Notes: generated by a model from the letters alone, not told the origin. Counted from the stretch's first letter, positions 47,866 through 58,616 are shown. The stretch is 64,000 nucleotides of DNA from Polaromonas sp. 39-63-25 (GCF_002278925.1 NZ_NCJH01000002.1:186001-250000); one strand, 5' to 3'. Translations and numbers: made by a program.

Positions 47866-48438
47866 CTAGGCCTTGGGCAGGGTCACCCCGACCTGGCCCT
47901 GGTACTTCCCGCCGCGGTCCTTGTAGCTGACTTCGCAGACGTCGTCGGGATCGCTCTCGAAAAACAACACTTGCGCGCAGCCTTCGCCCGCGTAGATCCT
48001 CGCGGGTAGCGGCGTGGTGTTGGAGAACTCCAGCGTCACATAACCCTCCCATTCGGGCTCGAAGGGCGTGACGTTGACGATGATGCCGCAGCGCGCGTAG
48101 GTGCTTTTGCCCAGGCAGATGGTCAGCACGTTGCGCGGGATGCGAAAGTACTCCAGCGTGCGGGCCAGCGCGAAGCTGTTGGGCGGGATGATGCAGCTGT
48201 CGCCGTGAAAGTCGACAAAACTCTTTTCATCGAAGTTTTTCGGGTCGACCACCGTGCTGTGGATGTTGGTGAACACCTTGAACTCGGGCGCACAGCGGAT
48301 GTCGTAGCCGTAGCTGCTGGTGCCGTAGCTGATGATCTTCTTGCCTTCGCTTTCGCGGATCTGGCCCGGCTCGAAAGGTTCGATCATGCCGGTGGTCTCG
48401 GCCATGCGGCGTATCCATTTGTCGCTTTTGATGCTCAT
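47866..48438 (-). CDS. dcd: dCTP deaminase
   Basis: 190 residues starting [21 protein letters not shown]. Family hallmarks: [60 protein letters not shown] (with the catalytic Arg/Glu region) and [11 protein letters not shown]. It converts dCTP to dUTP for dTTP synthesis. The ATG at 48438 is preferred to a longer frame. The bidirectional terminator at 47760-47788 lies downstream. Confidence 0.96.
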   Translation of the reverse strand: MSIKSDKWIRRMAETTGMIEPFEPGQIRESEGKKIISYGTSSYGYDIRCAPEFKVFTNIHSTVVDPKNFDEKSFVDFHGDSCIIPPNSFALARTLEYFRIPRNVLTICLGKSTYARCGIIVNVTPFEPEWEGYVTLEFSNTTPLPARIYAGEGCAQVLFFESDPDDVCEVSYKDRGGKYQGQVGVTLPKA

Positions 48439-48503
48439 TCGGAAGGTTCCTTGCGTTGCCGCCAATTGTAGGCAAGCTGCGGCAGGGACAGGTCGGCATC
48501 AGG

Positions 48504-48572
48504 TTTACTATAAATCTGATAGCTTCTTGCGCCCGTCCCGTATGGGCTGGAGGCTGATTTTTCTTGTAAAAC
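48504..48572 (+). repeat. Copy of the ~65-nt interspersed repeat (well conserved)
   Basis: Contains TTTACTATAAATCTGATAGC, CTTCTTGCGCCCGTCCCG, GGGCTGGAGGCTGATTTTTC and a TTGTAAA end. It matches the xdhA copy at 60213 in block order and spacing. It lies in the gap between dcd and the guanine deaminase gene. Confidence 0.7.
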
Positions 48573-48589
48573 GTCGAAAAAACTGAGGC

Positions 48590-49879
48590 TCAGGCCGCTT
48601 GCGCCTGCGAAATCACGGTTTGCTCGACCACGCGGTCGTCCCCCAGCACGATCAGCGCAAACAGCAGTTCGTCCAGACTGGCGGCCTGCGCCGTCTTGCG
48701 CGCCAGCAGCGGCGTAGCTTGCGGGTTGAGCACCAGAAAGTCGGCCTCGCAGCCGGGCAGCAGGTTGCCCACCACACCCTCCAGGCCCAGCGCCCGCGCC
48801 GCGCCGCCGGTGTGTTGCCACCACAACTGCTGCGGCTTGAGTGACACGCCGGGCTTGGTCTGCCCTTCCCGGCCCACGTAATACGCAGCGAGCATGGTGT
48901 GAAAGGGGCTGAAACTGGTGCCGCCGCCCACGTCGCTCGCCAGGCCATAGGGAAAACCAGCGCGGTCGGCGGCGGCGTAGTCAAAAAAGCCGCTGCCGAG
49001 AAACAGGTTGCTGGTCGGGCTGACGGCCGCGGCCGTGCCGGTGGCTCGCAGCAGCGCGCGGTCCTCGTCGTCGATGTGGATGCAGTGGGCGTACACAGCG
49101 CGCGGACGCAACAGGCCAAACTGTTCGTACACGCTGAGGTAGCTGCGCGCCTGCGGGTACAGTTCGCGCACCCAGGCAATTTCATCCTTGTTCTCGGCCA
49201 CATGCGACTGGATCCAGACATCGGCGTAGCGGGCGGCCAGCTCGCCGGCGCCGCGCAGCTGCGCTTCGCTGCAACTGGGCACAAAACGCGGCGTGATCGC
49301 GTAACCGAGCCGGTCCACGCCGTGCCAGCGCGTGATCAGCGCCTCGGTGTCAAGCAGGCTTTGTTGGGTAGCGTCGCGCACGCCATCCGGCGAGTTCTGG
49401 TCCTGCAACACCTTGCCGGCGATCATTCGCAAGCTGCGGCGCTGCGCTTCGCCAAGCAGGGCATCCACCGACTCGGGATGCGAGGTGGCAAAGGCCAGCG
49501 CCGTCGTCACGCCGTGGCGCAGCAGTTCATCCACAAAAAAATTGGCCGCTTCGCTGTTGTGCGCGGCATCCGAAAACCGGCTTTCATGCGGAAAGGTGTA
49601 GTTCTCAAGCCACGGCAACAGGCCTTCAGCGGGTGAGCCGATCACGTCGAGCTGCGGGTAGTGGATGTGCATGTCCACAAAACCGGGCGCAATGATGCGG
49701 CCCGGCAGGTGGGTGACGTCAAGTCCGGGAAAACGCGACGCCAGTTCGCTGTAGCTGCCCACGGCCAACACGACCTGACGGCCAACGGCGTCCGGACCGA
49801 CCACCAGCAGGCCGTCGGTTTCCAGCTGGGCCTGCGCCGGTGCGGGAAAATAAAGAAGGGAGGCGCGCCAGGCTTTCAT
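48590..49879 (-). CDS. guaD: Guanine deaminase
   Basis: 429 residues, an amidohydrolase. Zinc ligands start with DMHIHYPQLD (H71, H73); the HVAENKDEIAW, YAHCIHIDDEDRAL and SDVGGGTSFSPFHTM segments supply the remaining metal and substrate residues typical of GuaD. It deaminates guanine to xanthine, the substrate of the xanthine dehydrogenase encoded at the right end of the window. A BMP-type binding protein gene lies upstream on the same strand. Confidence 0.94.
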   Translation of the reverse strand: MKAWRASLLYFPAPAQAQLETDGLLVVGPDAVGRQVVLAVGSYSELASRFPGLDVTHLPGRIIAPGFVDMHIHYPQLDVIGSPAEGLLPWLENYTFPHESRFSDAAHNSEAANFFVDELLRHGVTTALAFATSHPESVDALLGEAQRRSLRMIAGKVLQDQNSPDGVRDATQQSLLDTEALITRWHGVDRLGYAITPRFVPSCSEAQLRGAGELAARYADVWIQSHVAENKDEIAWVRELYPQARSYLSVYEQFGLLRPRAVYAHCIHIDDEDRALLRATGTAAAVSPTSNLFLGSGFFDYAAADRAGFPYGLASDVGGGTSFSPFHTMLAAYYVGREGQTKPGVSLKPQQLWWQHTGGAARALGLEGVVGNLLPGCEADFLVLNPQATPLLARKTAQAASLDELLFALIVLGDDRVVEQTVISQAQAA

Positions 49880-49934
49880 CCAGGAAAGCTTACCGCAGCG
49901 GCGGGGTCCGCCGATATGCCGGCCCGCATAAGGT

Positions 49935-51017
49935 CTATTTGGCCAGCTTGCCCTGGACGCCCTGCACCAGGAAGTTCATGCCCAGGATCTGCTCGTCCGA
50001 CAGCGTCTTGCCGGCCGCCAGCACCTCGCGGCCCTCGTTGTCCAGCAGCGGCGTACGCGCCCGGAAAGGGTGCAGCTTGCCGGCAGCGATGTCCTTCTGC
50101 CGCGCGAGCACCTCCTCAACCACTTTTTTCGGCACCTTGGGGCCGAAGCTGTCGACGCGGATCATGCCCTCCTTCACGCCGCCCCACACCGCGCCGCTTT
50201 TCCAGCTGCCGTCGAGCACCGCCCGCGCACGGCGGGTGTAGTAGTCGCCCCACTGGTGCGTGACTGCCAGGACCTGTGCGTCGGGCGCCACCTTGCGCAT
50301 GTCCGAATGGTAGGCAATGGCCAGCTTGCCGCGCTCCTGGGCCGCGCTCATCACCGCAGTGGAGCCGGTGTGAAAAGCGATCACTTCCACACCCTGGTTG
50401 AACAGTGTCATCGCCGCTTCGCGTTCGCGCGGCGGGTCAAACCAGGCGCCCAGCCAGACCACCTTCACTTCGGCTTTCGGATTGACCGAACGCATGCCCA
50501 GCGTGAAGGCGTTGATGCCCTGGATCACCTCGGGAATGGCAAAACCCGCGACATAGCCGGCGCTGGATGCGAGACGGCCGGCAGCAATGCCGGCCAGGTA
50601 GCGGCCTTCGTAATAACGTGCATTGGCCACCGCAACGTTGGGGGCGGTCTTGTAGCCGGTGATGGACTCGAATTTCACGTCAGGAAAGTCCTTCGCCACC
50701 TTCAGCGTCGGCTCCATGTAGCCAAAGCTGGGCGTGAAGATGAGCCGGTGGCCCTGGCTGGCCAGGTCGCGGATCACGCGTTCGGCATCGGCCCCCTCGG
50801 GAACGTTTTCAACATAGGTGGTTTTGACCCGGTTGCCCAGCGCCGTCTCAACGGCCTTGCGGGCGTCATCATGCTGGCGCACCCAGCCGGCATCGGTCAG
50901 CGGCGCCACATAAACGAAGCCGATTTTCAAAGGCTCTTTGGCGGGCGCAGCGGGTTGGGAAAAAACGGGTGAAATAAAACAGGCGGCCGCGAGCGCGGCA
51001 GCGAGGTTTTTGTACAT
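49935..51017 (-). CDS. BMP-family substrate-binding protein (orphan)
   Basis: 360 residues. A signal peptide (MYKNLAAALAAACFISPVFS) leads to a Bmp/PnrA-like domain: IGFVYVAPLTDAGWVRQHDDARKAVE, RVIRDLASQGHRLIFTPSFGYMEP and YEGRYLAGIAAGRLA. Such proteins capture purine nucleosides or bases for an ABC importer. No permease gene is attached; it could share the transporter encoded at 55-58.6 kb, which has its own BMP protein. AGAGGA lies 6 nt before the ATG. It lies 55 nt upstream of guaD, which suggests a guanine/purine ligand. Confidence 0.92.
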   Translation of the reverse strand: MYKNLAAALAAACFISPVFSQPAAPAKEPLKIGFVYVAPLTDAGWVRQHDDARKAVETALGNRVKTTYVENVPEGADAERVIRDLASQGHRLIFTPSFGYMEPTLKVAKDFPDVKFESITGYKTAPNVAVANARYYEGRYLAGIAAGRLASSAGYVAGFAIPEVIQGINAFTLGMRSVNPKAEVKVVWLGAWFDPPREREAAMTLFNQGVEVIAFHTGSTAVMSAAQERGKLAIAYHSDMRKVAPDAQVLAVTHQWGDYYTRRARAVLDGSWKSGAVWGGVKEGMIRVDSFGPKVPKKVVEEVLARQKDIAAGKLHPFRARTPLLDNEGREVLAAGKTLSDEQILGMNFLVQGVQGKLAK

Positions 51018-51108
51018 GGTGGTCCTCTACATGGCCCCGGAAAATAAAAACACCAGCGCGCCGGGACAGCACGCGGGTGAATCGCTATTTTAACGGCTTG
51101 CGGGGCAT

Positions 51109-51134
51109 CCTTCGACAGGCTCAGGACGAACGGG
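51109..51134. repeat. Short dispersed repeat (CTTCGACAGGCTCAGGACGAAC type)
   Basis: The sequence from 51109 contains TTCGACAGGCTCAGGACGAA, a short palindromic motif that I recognise as a frequent intergenic repeat in betaproteobacterial genomes. One copy is seen in this window, in the gap upstream of the BMP gene. Confidence 0.5.
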
Positions 51135-51177
51135 GTAACAACAAGCGACTGCGGAAGGCATCTCTTTTCAAGCAGGG

Positions 51178-51264
51178 GCCGCGGAACCGGCTTCGCCGGG
51201 CCGCAGGCGCAGCGCCCCCTCGGGGGGCAGCGACCCACACGCAGTGGGGGAGCGTGGGGGCTCC
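51178..51264. repeat. GC-rich hairpin-forming intergenic repeat
   Basis: A run of palindromic GC-rich blocks (CCGGCTTCGCCGG, GCGCAGCGC, CCCCCTCGGGGGG, then CACACGCAGTGGGGGAGCGTGGGGG) lies just after the stop of the 51276-51662 gene on the minus strand. Elements with this text are common between genes in Comamonadaceae as I recall; it may also serve as a terminator or RNA-stability element. Confidence 0.5.
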
Positions 51265-51275
51265 ATATCCACGGG

Positions 51276-51662
51276 CTAGTAGGCCACGCAGGCAATGTCC
51301 CACAACGCATCCTGGAAGGAGCCGTCCCGCACGGCCTCCCATTTGCGCGGCAACGGGTCTTCGAAGACGGTCTGGCCAAGGCCCATGGGCTCGGACAGCA
51401 GCGCCACCGAGAGCACGCGCACGCGCTGACCCTTGCAGTCAAATTCGCTGTGGTGCAGGCGCGAGAAGTAGCCTTTTTCGTCGGTGATCTGCACCAGCTG
51501 GTAGTCCATCAGCCACCACATCCTGACCATGCCGCCCTTGCCGCGCAGGGTGGTGCGATCGATGTAGGTGACGACCGCGGGGTCGACCATGACCGGTGTC
51601 CATTGCGCGGCGGCGCCGGCGCTCAGGCACATCAGGGCAAGGACGGTAATCAGGCGTTTCAT
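51276..51662 (-). CDS. Surface-adhesin protein E-like secreted protein
   Basis: 128 residues with a signal peptide (MKRLITVLALMCLSAGAAA) and a small beta-rich domain: VVTYIDRTTLRG, MVRMWWLMDYQLVQ, SEFDCKGQRVRVLS and a second cysteine near the C-terminus (DIACVAY). This matches the adhesin E domain (PF16747 as I recall), whose members are mostly uncharacterised periplasmic proteins. The two cysteines may form a disulfide. The start is the ATG at 51662. Confidence 0.8.
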   Translation of the reverse strand: MKRLITVLALMCLSAGAAAQWTPVMVDPAVVTYIDRTTLRGKGGMVRMWWLMDYQLVQITDEKGYFSRLHHSEFDCKGQRVRVLSVALLSEPMGLGQTVFEDPLPRKWEAVRDGSFQDALWDIACVAY

Positions 51663-51833
51663 GGGTGCGGCTCTGTCGGTAGGACGGGTCCCGCCGCCAC
51701 GCGGCGGATTGTCCTGTACACACAGTAGCACACCGGGTCAGCCCGAGCCGGAGCCATGCGAGGATAATCGCCTGAAAAACATGACCCGCTTGCGGGGCTG
51801 CGGAGACCATGTACCCAAAGAAAGCCGGTAACC

Positions 51834-52646
51834 ATGCATGACAACGACGTTTACCAACTCACGCCCAAGGGCCAGCAGGAACTGCGAAGCGGCGCGACCA
51901 CGCTGCCGCCGGCCGAGATTGAGCTGCTGATCCGCATCGACGGCATCCTGAGCTTCGCGCAAATCAGTGCAGGCATGCCTGCTGTCCCCGTCGAAACACT
52001 CGCAGCAACCCTGCAGAGCCTGCTGATTCGCGGACTGCTGGCGCATGCGGAGAGCGACCCCTTTACCGAACAGTTCAACATCCAGCTCAACCAGCTCGCC
52101 CTGTCCAAGGCCGAAGCCGAGGCCGACTCGGGCGCTGCGTCCCTCAAGAAGGCCGGCTACTACGTCAGCATCGCGCGCGGCCGCGGACCAGCCCGCAAGC
52201 TGGCGCCCGGGGAGATACTGTCGGCCATCGTGGTGGACGACGAGCCCATGCTCGCCAAATTCATCCAGACCTATCTCTCCTTCGAAGGCTTCCAGGTCCG
52301 GCTGGCGGGCAACCGGGCAGAAGTGGTGGCCGAATTCCGCAAGCCCCCGATTCCCGACCTGATTCTTCTCGACGTGATGCTGCCCGACGCCGACGGTTTC
52401 GACATCCTGCTCCGGCTGCGCCAGCACCCGGCCCTGAAAAACGTCCCGGTCATCATGCTGACCGGCAAAGCCACACGTGAATCCGTGATCAAGGGCCTGG
52501 CCGGTGGCGCCGACGGTTATGTCACCAAACCTTTCGAGGCCGACGCGCTGATGCGGGCGGTCAGGACCGTGGTGGGTCTGCCGGAAGCCCCGGCCTCCCC
52601 CGGCGCAGCACCCGACCCCTGGGTCAACCGGGACGCCAAGTCCTGA
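51834..52646 (+). CDS. Response regulator with N-terminal helical domain and central receiver
   Basis: 270 residues. Residues 1-125 form a mainly helical region that starts YQLTPKGQQELRSGATTLPPAEIELLIRIDG, resembling the winged-helix-like module seen before some receivers; residues ~130-250 are a receiver with acidic pair VVDDEP, phosphoacceptor Asp in LILLDVMLPDADGF, Thr in MLTGKA and Lys in GYVTKPFEADALM. There is no C-terminal output domain, so output may lie in the N-terminal module. No kinase is adjacent. It is convergent with add. Confidence 0.85.
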   Translation: MHDNDVYQLTPKGQQELRSGATTLPPAEIELLIRIDGILSFAQISAGMPAVPVETLAATLQSLLIRGLLAHAESDPFTEQFNIQLNQLALSKAEAEADSGAASLKKAGYYVSIARGRGPARKLAPGEILSAIVVDDEPMLAKFIQTYLSFEGFQVRLAGNRAEVVAEFRKPPIPDLILLDVMLPDADGFDILLRLRQHPALKNVPVIMLTGKATRESVIKGLAGGADGYVTKPFEADALMRAVRTVVGLPEAPASPGAAPDPWVNRDAKS

Positions 52647-52659
52647 GCGTTGACAGGCC

Positions 52660-53748
<1,089 letters not shown>

Positions 53749-53798
53749 CTACTGCACGGTCAGCGGCCTGGCGCCGCCGTACCGCACGGTATCAGGCA

Positions 53799-54950
53799 TC
53801 AGTTGCCAGGGACTTTGCCTTCCACGCCCTTGACGTAGGTCTTCAGGCCGCCCAGGAATTTGTCGTCGGCCACGGCGTCCTTGGCCACCAGCTCCTTGCC
53901 GGTGTTGTCCATGATGGGGCCTTTCCAGATCGAGAAGCTGCCATCCTTGAGGCCGGCCTTGATCTCGTCGATGCGTTTCTTGGTGTCATCGGGCACGTCG
54001 GCGGCAATCGACACCATGTCGATGGCGCCTTCTTTCACGCCCCACCAGGTCTGGCCTGTCGCCCACTTGCCTTCAAGCGCGTCCTTGACGGCCTTGACGT
54101 AGTAAGGACCCCAGTTGATCACGGCCGAACCGAGGTGGGCCTTGGGACCGTAGGCGGTCATGTCCGAGTCCCAGCCGAAAGCGCGCTTGTTCATCTTCTC
54201 GGCGGTCTGCAGCACGGCCGACGAGTCGGTGTTCTGGAACAACACGTCCGCGCCGCCGTTGATCAGCGCGGTGGCGGCTTCGGTTTCTTTCGGCGGGTTG
54301 AACCACTCGTTGACCCAGACCACCTTGGTCTTGACCTTGGGGTTGACCGACTGCGCACCCAGCGTGAAGCTGTTGATGTTGCGCACCACCTCGGGGATCG
54401 GCACCGAGCCGACCACACCCAACGTGCCGGTCTTGCTCATCTTGCCGGCGATCACGCCGGCCATGTAGGCACCTTCGTAGGTGCGGCTGTCGTAGGTGCG
54501 CAGGTTGTCCGCGGTCTTGTAGCCGGTGGCGTGTTCGAACTTCACGTCCTTGAAGTCGGCGGCCACCTTGAGCATGGGCTCCATGTAGCCGAAGGTGGTG
54601 CCGAAGATCAGCTTGTTGCCCTGGCTGGCCATGTCGCGGATCACGCGTTCAGCATCGGCCGACTCGGGGACTTTTTCGACGAAGCTGGTGACCACCTTGT
54701 CGCCAAATTCCTTTTCGATTTCCTTGCGGCCGTTGTCGTGCGCAAAAGTCCAGCCACCGTCGCCAACCGGGCCGACATAGGCGAATGCAATCTTCAAAGG
54801 CTCCACTTTGGCCGGAGCCGGTGCGGCCACAGGCGCGGCGGCCGGAGGCGGTGCGGGCTCTTCCTTTTTGCCGCAACCGATAAGGGCCGCGGAAGCAACT
54901 GCGGAAAGGGCAGCCAGCTTGAGCAGTGAGCGTTTTTGTAAGTCAGTCAT
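53799..54950 (-). CDS. BMP-family lipoprotein, nucleoside ABC transporter binding protein
   Basis: 383 residues. A lipoprotein signal with lipobox ALIGC (Cys26) precedes a Pro/Ala linker and the Bmp/PnrA domain (IAFAYVGPVGDGGWTFAHDNGRKEIE, RVIRDMASQGNKLIFGTTFGYMEP, YEGAYMAGVIAGKMS). It is the purine nucleoside-binding component for the permeases and ATPase encoded directly upstream on the same strand. Similarity to the protein at 49935 indicates paralogy. A strong terminator follows. Confidence 0.94.
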   Translation of the reverse strand: MTDLQKRSLLKLAALSAVASAALIGCGKKEEPAPPPAAAPVAAPAPAKVEPLKIAFAYVGPVGDGGWTFAHDNGRKEIEKEFGDKVVTSFVEKVPESADAERVIRDMASQGNKLIFGTTFGYMEPMLKVAADFKDVKFEHATGYKTADNLRTYDSRTYEGAYMAGVIAGKMSKTGTLGVVGSVPIPEVVRNINSFTLGAQSVNPKVKTKVVWVNEWFNPPKETEAATALINGGADVLFQNTDSSAVLQTAEKMNKRAFGWDSDMTAYGPKAHLGSAVINWGPYYVKAVKDALEGKWATGQTWWGVKEGAIDMVSIAADVPDDTKKRIDEIKAGLKDGSFSIWKGPIMDNTGKELVAKDAVADDKFLGGLKTYVKGVEGKVPGN

Positions 54951-55034
54951 GTCATCTCCTGTAACGACGGTTGCGGTTAACGGTTGTGATTAACGGTTGG
55001 CGAGGTGGCAAACCCAGATTATGGGCCGGGAACA

Positions 55035-55955
55035 TCATGAACCGGGGTAGAAAGGCTTTCCAATCGATGTCGGCATGTTCAGCCTGATCCAGCGCGGGTT
55101 GCGCGAAATCAGCACCAGCACCACGATGGTCGCCAGGTAAGGCAGCATGGTCAGGAACTGGGGCGGCACATCCACGCCCAGCCCCTGCAGGTGAAACTGC
55201 AGCATGGTCACGCCACCGAACAGGTAAGCACCAAGCAACACCCGTGCCGGGCGCCAGGTGGCAAAGGTGGTCAGGGCCAGCGCAATCCAGCCCTTGCCGG
55301 CAATCATGCCTTCCACCCACAGCGGCGTGTAGACCACCGAGACATAGGCACCGGCCAGACCGCACAACGCGCCGCCGGCCACCACCGCCGCCAGGCGGAT
55401 GCGCCGCACCGGGTAACCGAGTGCATGCGCCGACTCCGGGCTTTCGCCGACCGAACGCAGCACCAGACCGGCGCGGGTGCGGTACAAAAACCAGATCAGT
55501 CCGACCGTCAGCGCCATGGCGATGTAAACCATGGGGTGCTGGCGAAACAGCGCCGGCCCGACAAAAGGCAGGTCACCGAGCCAGGGCAAGGCGTACTGGC
55601 CCTGCTCGGGGAGCTTCTCCTGCACGTACTTGATGCCGGCAAAGGCCGAGAAGCCCGCACCAAACAGGCTCAGCGCGAGCCCGGTCGCGTACTGGTTGGT
55701 ATTGAGCCAGATCACCAGCACACCGAAGATGGCCGCGAGCAAGGCGCCGGCCGCCATGCCGGCTGCAAAACCGAGCCAGATGTTGCCGCTGTGCACCACG
55801 GCGGCAAAGCCTGCAATCGCGGCGCACAACATCATGCCTTCGGCGCCCAGGTTGACGATGCCGGCTTTTTCATTGATCAGCAGGCCCAGCGAAGCAATCG
55901 CCAGCACGGTGCCGGCGCTCAGGGTCGCTGCCAGCAGCAAGGCGTAGGAGTCCAT
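55035..55955 (-). CDS. Nucleoside ABC transporter permease (second permease)
   Basis: 306 residues with about eight to ten helices; the BPD_transp_2 pattern NEKAGIVNLGAEGMMLCAAIAGF and GIKYVQEKLPEQGQYALP are typical of NupQ/YufQ-type permeases. The ATG at 55955 shares one base with the stop of the first permease (TGATG), so translation is coupled. The ORF that extends to 56408 is only the open frame inside the neighbour. Confidence 0.92.
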   Translation of the reverse strand: MDSYALLLAATLSAGTVLAIASLGLLINEKAGIVNLGAEGMMLCAAIAGFAAVVHSGNIWLGFAAGMAAGALLAAIFGVLVIWLNTNQYATGLALSLFGAGFSAFAGIKYVQEKLPEQGQYALPWLGDLPFVGPALFRQHPMVYIAMALTVGLIWFLYRTRAGLVLRSVGESPESAHALGYPVRRIRLAAVVAGGALCGLAGAYVSVVYTPLWVEGMIAGKGWIALALTTFATWRPARVLLGAYLFGGVTMLQFHLQGLGVDVPPQFLTMLPYLATIVVLVLISRNPRWIRLNMPTSIGKPFYPGS

Positions 55956-57040
55956 CAGCGGGCGCCTTTCATGACGGGTTTGGCGCGGCCCGTCCAGCGC
56001 ACGCGGTAGCTGATCAGCGTGTCGCAGGCCAGCAGGCTGAACAGCAGCAGGCCCTGGAACACCCCGGTCAACGACTTGGGCAGGCCCAGGCGCGACTGCG
56101 CCAGCTCTCCGCCGATGTAGAACATGCTCATCAGGATCGCCGAAAACACCATGCCGGCCGGGTGCAGGCGCCCGACAAAAGCCACGATGATCGCGGCAAA
56201 ACCGTAACCGGCCGGCACGTAGGGCGTGAGCTGGCCGATCGGGCCGGCCACCTCCAGCGCGCCAGCCAGACCGGCGGCACCGCCGGAGGTCAGCAGCGCC
56301 ACCCACAAGGCCTTGCGCGACGAAAAGCCGGCGTAACGCGCCGCGGCGGGCGCCAGGCCACCGACCTGCTGGGCAAAACCGGCGCGGGTGCGAAACAGGA
56401 AAAGCCACAAGGCCAGCGCGCCGGCCAGACCGATCAACAGGCCGATGCTGACGCGCGAGCCGGCCATCAGGCGCGGAATCTGCGTCACCGCCTCGAAGGT
56501 TTTGGTCTGCGGGAAGTTATAGCCCTGCGGGTCTTTCCAGGGGCCGAACACCAGGTAGCTGAGCACCATGTCGGCCACATAAACCAGCATCAGGCTGACC
56601 AGGATTTCATTGGCGTTGAAGCGGTCGCGCAGCAGTGCCGTGATGCCGGCCCAGGCCATGCCACCCAACACACCGGCCGCGATGATGGCGGGGACTATCC
56701 AGGGCCCGGTGGTTTTGTCGGCCAGCAGGGCCACGCCGCCGGCCGCCACCGCGCCGATGACAAACTGCCCCTCGGCGCCGATGTTCCAGACGTTGGAGCG
56801 AAAACACACGGCCAGGCCCAGCGCAATGATCAGCAGCGGGGTCGCCTTGACCATCAGCTCGCTCAGCGCATAGGGCGACTTGACCGGTTCCCAGAAAAAG
56901 ATCTGCAGGCCGCGCACCGGGTCCTTGCCCAGCGCCGCAAACAGCAACACGCCGATCACCACCGTGATCAGCAGCGCCAGCAGCGGCGAGCCGAGGCTCC
57001 ACCATTTCGAGGGCTGCGGCCGGGCTTCAAGCTTGAGCAT
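55955..57040 (-). CDS. Nucleoside ABC transporter permease (first permease)
   Basis: 361 residues of BPD_transp_2 type: helix LLALLITVVIGVLLFAALG, then FRSNVWNIGAEGQFVIGAVAAGG, the conserved cytoplasmic-loop motif of NupP/YufP permeases, and FNANEILVSLMLVYVAD. GGAGG lies 6 nt before the ATG at 57040, so this start is preferred to 57058. The start overlaps the ATPase stop by 14 nt. Confidence 0.92.
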   Translation of the reverse strand: MLKLEARPQPSKWWSLGSPLLALLITVVIGVLLFAALGKDPVRGLQIFFWEPVKSPYALSELMVKATPLLIIALGLAVCFRSNVWNIGAEGQFVIGAVAAGGVALLADKTTGPWIVPAIIAAGVLGGMAWAGITALLRDRFNANEILVSLMLVYVADMVLSYLVFGPWKDPQGYNFPQTKTFEAVTQIPRLMAGSRVSIGLLIGLAGALALWLFLFRTRAGFAQQVGGLAPAAARYAGFSSRKALWVALLTSGGAAGLAGALEVAGPIGQLTPYVPAGYGFAAIIVAFVGRLHPAGMVFSAILMSMFYIGGELAQSRLGLPKSLTGVFQGLLLFSLLACDTLISYRVRWTGRAKPVMKGAR

Positions 57041-58604
57041 GGGCACCCTCCACGGCATGGTCGTTCCACAACCCGCTCATCCACTGCCCGACCAGTTCCA
57101 CCGTCGCGTCGGCACGCGGCAAGGCCGGTGAGATCTGGCCCTTGGCCATCACGTAAAGGCGGTCGCAGATGTCAAACAGTTCTTCGAGCTCTTCGCTGAC
57201 CACCAGCACCGCGCAGCCCTTGTCGCGCAGCTTGAGCAGCTCGCCGCGGATTTGCGCCGAAGCGCCCACGTCCACCCCCCAGGTCGGTTGCGAAACAATC
57301 AGCAGGGTGGGTTGGGCCTCGATCTCGCGGCCGACCAGGAATTTTTGCAGGTTGCCGCCCGACAGCGACTGCGCCGCCGCCTGCGGGCCGCCGGCCTTGA
57401 CCTGGTAGCGTGCAATGATGCCGGCCGCCTGCGCCTGCAGGGCACCGAGCTTGAGCCAGCCGCCGCGGCCCACCGCATCGCTTCGGGTGAGCAGCAGGTT
57501 CTGCGCCAGGCTCAGCGTCGGCACGGCACCGCGCCCCAGCCGCTCTTCGGGCAGGAAATGCAGGCCCCGCGCACGACGCTGCATGGGGCCAAGCCGGCCC
57601 ACGCCCTGCCCCGCGACCTGGATGCTGTCGCCCGCCGCACGGATGTCTTCACCCGACAGCGCATACAGCAGCTCCTTCTGGCCGTTGCCCGAGACGCCGG
57701 CAATGCCGACCACCTCGCCGGCGCGTACCGTCAGCGCAATGTGCTGCAGGTCCACGCCGAACTGGTCTTCCCGCGCCAGGCTCAGGTCGCGCACTTCCAG
57801 CACCACGGCGCCGGCGGGCTGCTCGCGGTGCTCCAGGGCCGGCGGCTCCGCGCCAATCATCAGGCGGCTCAGCGAGGCGTTGGACTCCTCGCGCGGATCG
57901 CAGACGCCGGTGACCTTGCCGCCGCGCAGCACCGTGCAGGCCGTGCACAGCGCACGTATCTCGTGCAGCTTGTGGCTGATGTACAGAATGCTGCAGCCGC
58001 GCGCGGCCAGCTGGCGCAAGGTGACAAACAGGTTCTCCACCGCCTGCGGCGTCAGCACCGAGGTCGGTTCGTCAAGAATCAGGAGTTTGGGGTCGGTCAG
58101 CAGCGAACGGACAATCTCCACACGCTGGCGCTCGCCGACACCCAGCGTGTGCACCGGCCGCGTGGGTTCGAGCTGCAGGCCGTACTCCTGTGTGGTGGCG
58201 ATGATGCGGCGCGAGACTTCGCCCAGGCTCAGGCTCTTGCCCAGGCCGAGCCAGACGTTTTCCGCGACGGTCAAGGTGTCGAACAGGCTGAAATGCTGGA
58301 ACACCATGGCGATGCCCAGCGCCCGCGCCTCCTGCGGGTTGCGGATCACCACGCTGCGGCCATCGACCTCGACCCGGCCGGCGTCGGGCTTGACCGCGCC
58401 GTAGATGACTTTCATCAGCGTCGATTTGCCGGCGCCGTTTTCGCCGAGCACGGCGTGGATCTCGCCGGGCAACACCGTCAGCGACACATCGCTGTTGGCG
58501 ACCACCGCCGGGTAGGCCTTGGTGATGCCGGTCAGCCGCAGGCGCGGCGCCGCAGCGGACGGCGGGTCGGACGGTGGGTCGGAAGGAACAGTGGAAGCAG
58601 GCAT
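57027..58604 (-). CDS. Nucleoside ABC transporter ATP-binding protein (tandem NBD)
   Basis: 525 residues with two ABC domains. The first has Walker A GENGAGKST, signature-region LGVGERQRVEIVRSL and Walker B LLILDEPTS; the second keeps GVSGNGQKELL in place of a canonical Walker A and LSGGNLQKFLVGREI as signature, the known pattern of sugar/nucleoside (NupO/RbsA-like) ATPases. It energises import of purine nucleosides by the two permeases and the BMP lipoprotein downstream. Confidence 0.94.
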   Translation of the reverse strand: MPASTVPSDPPSDPPSAAAPRLRLTGITKAYPAVVANSDVSLTVLPGEIHAVLGENGAGKSTLMKVIYGAVKPDAGRVEVDGRSVVIRNPQEARALGIAMVFQHFSLFDTLTVAENVWLGLGKSLSLGEVSRRIIATTQEYGLQLEPTRPVHTLGVGERQRVEIVRSLLTDPKLLILDEPTSVLTPQAVENLFVTLRQLAARGCSILYISHKLHEIRALCTACTVLRGGKVTGVCDPREESNASLSRLMIGAEPPALEHREQPAGAVVLEVRDLSLAREDQFGVDLQHIALTVRAGEVVGIAGVSGNGQKELLYALSGEDIRAAGDSIQVAGQGVGRLGPMQRRARGLHFLPEERLGRGAVPTLSLAQNLLLTRSDAVGRGGWLKLGALQAQAAGIIARYQVKAGGPQAAAQSLSGGNLQKFLVGREIEAQPTLLIVSQPTWGVDVGASAQIRGELLKLRDKGCAVLVVSEELEELFDICDRLYVMAKGQISPALPRADATVELVGQWMSGLWNDHAVEGAHAQA

Positions 58605-58616
58605 TGTCTCTTGGTT

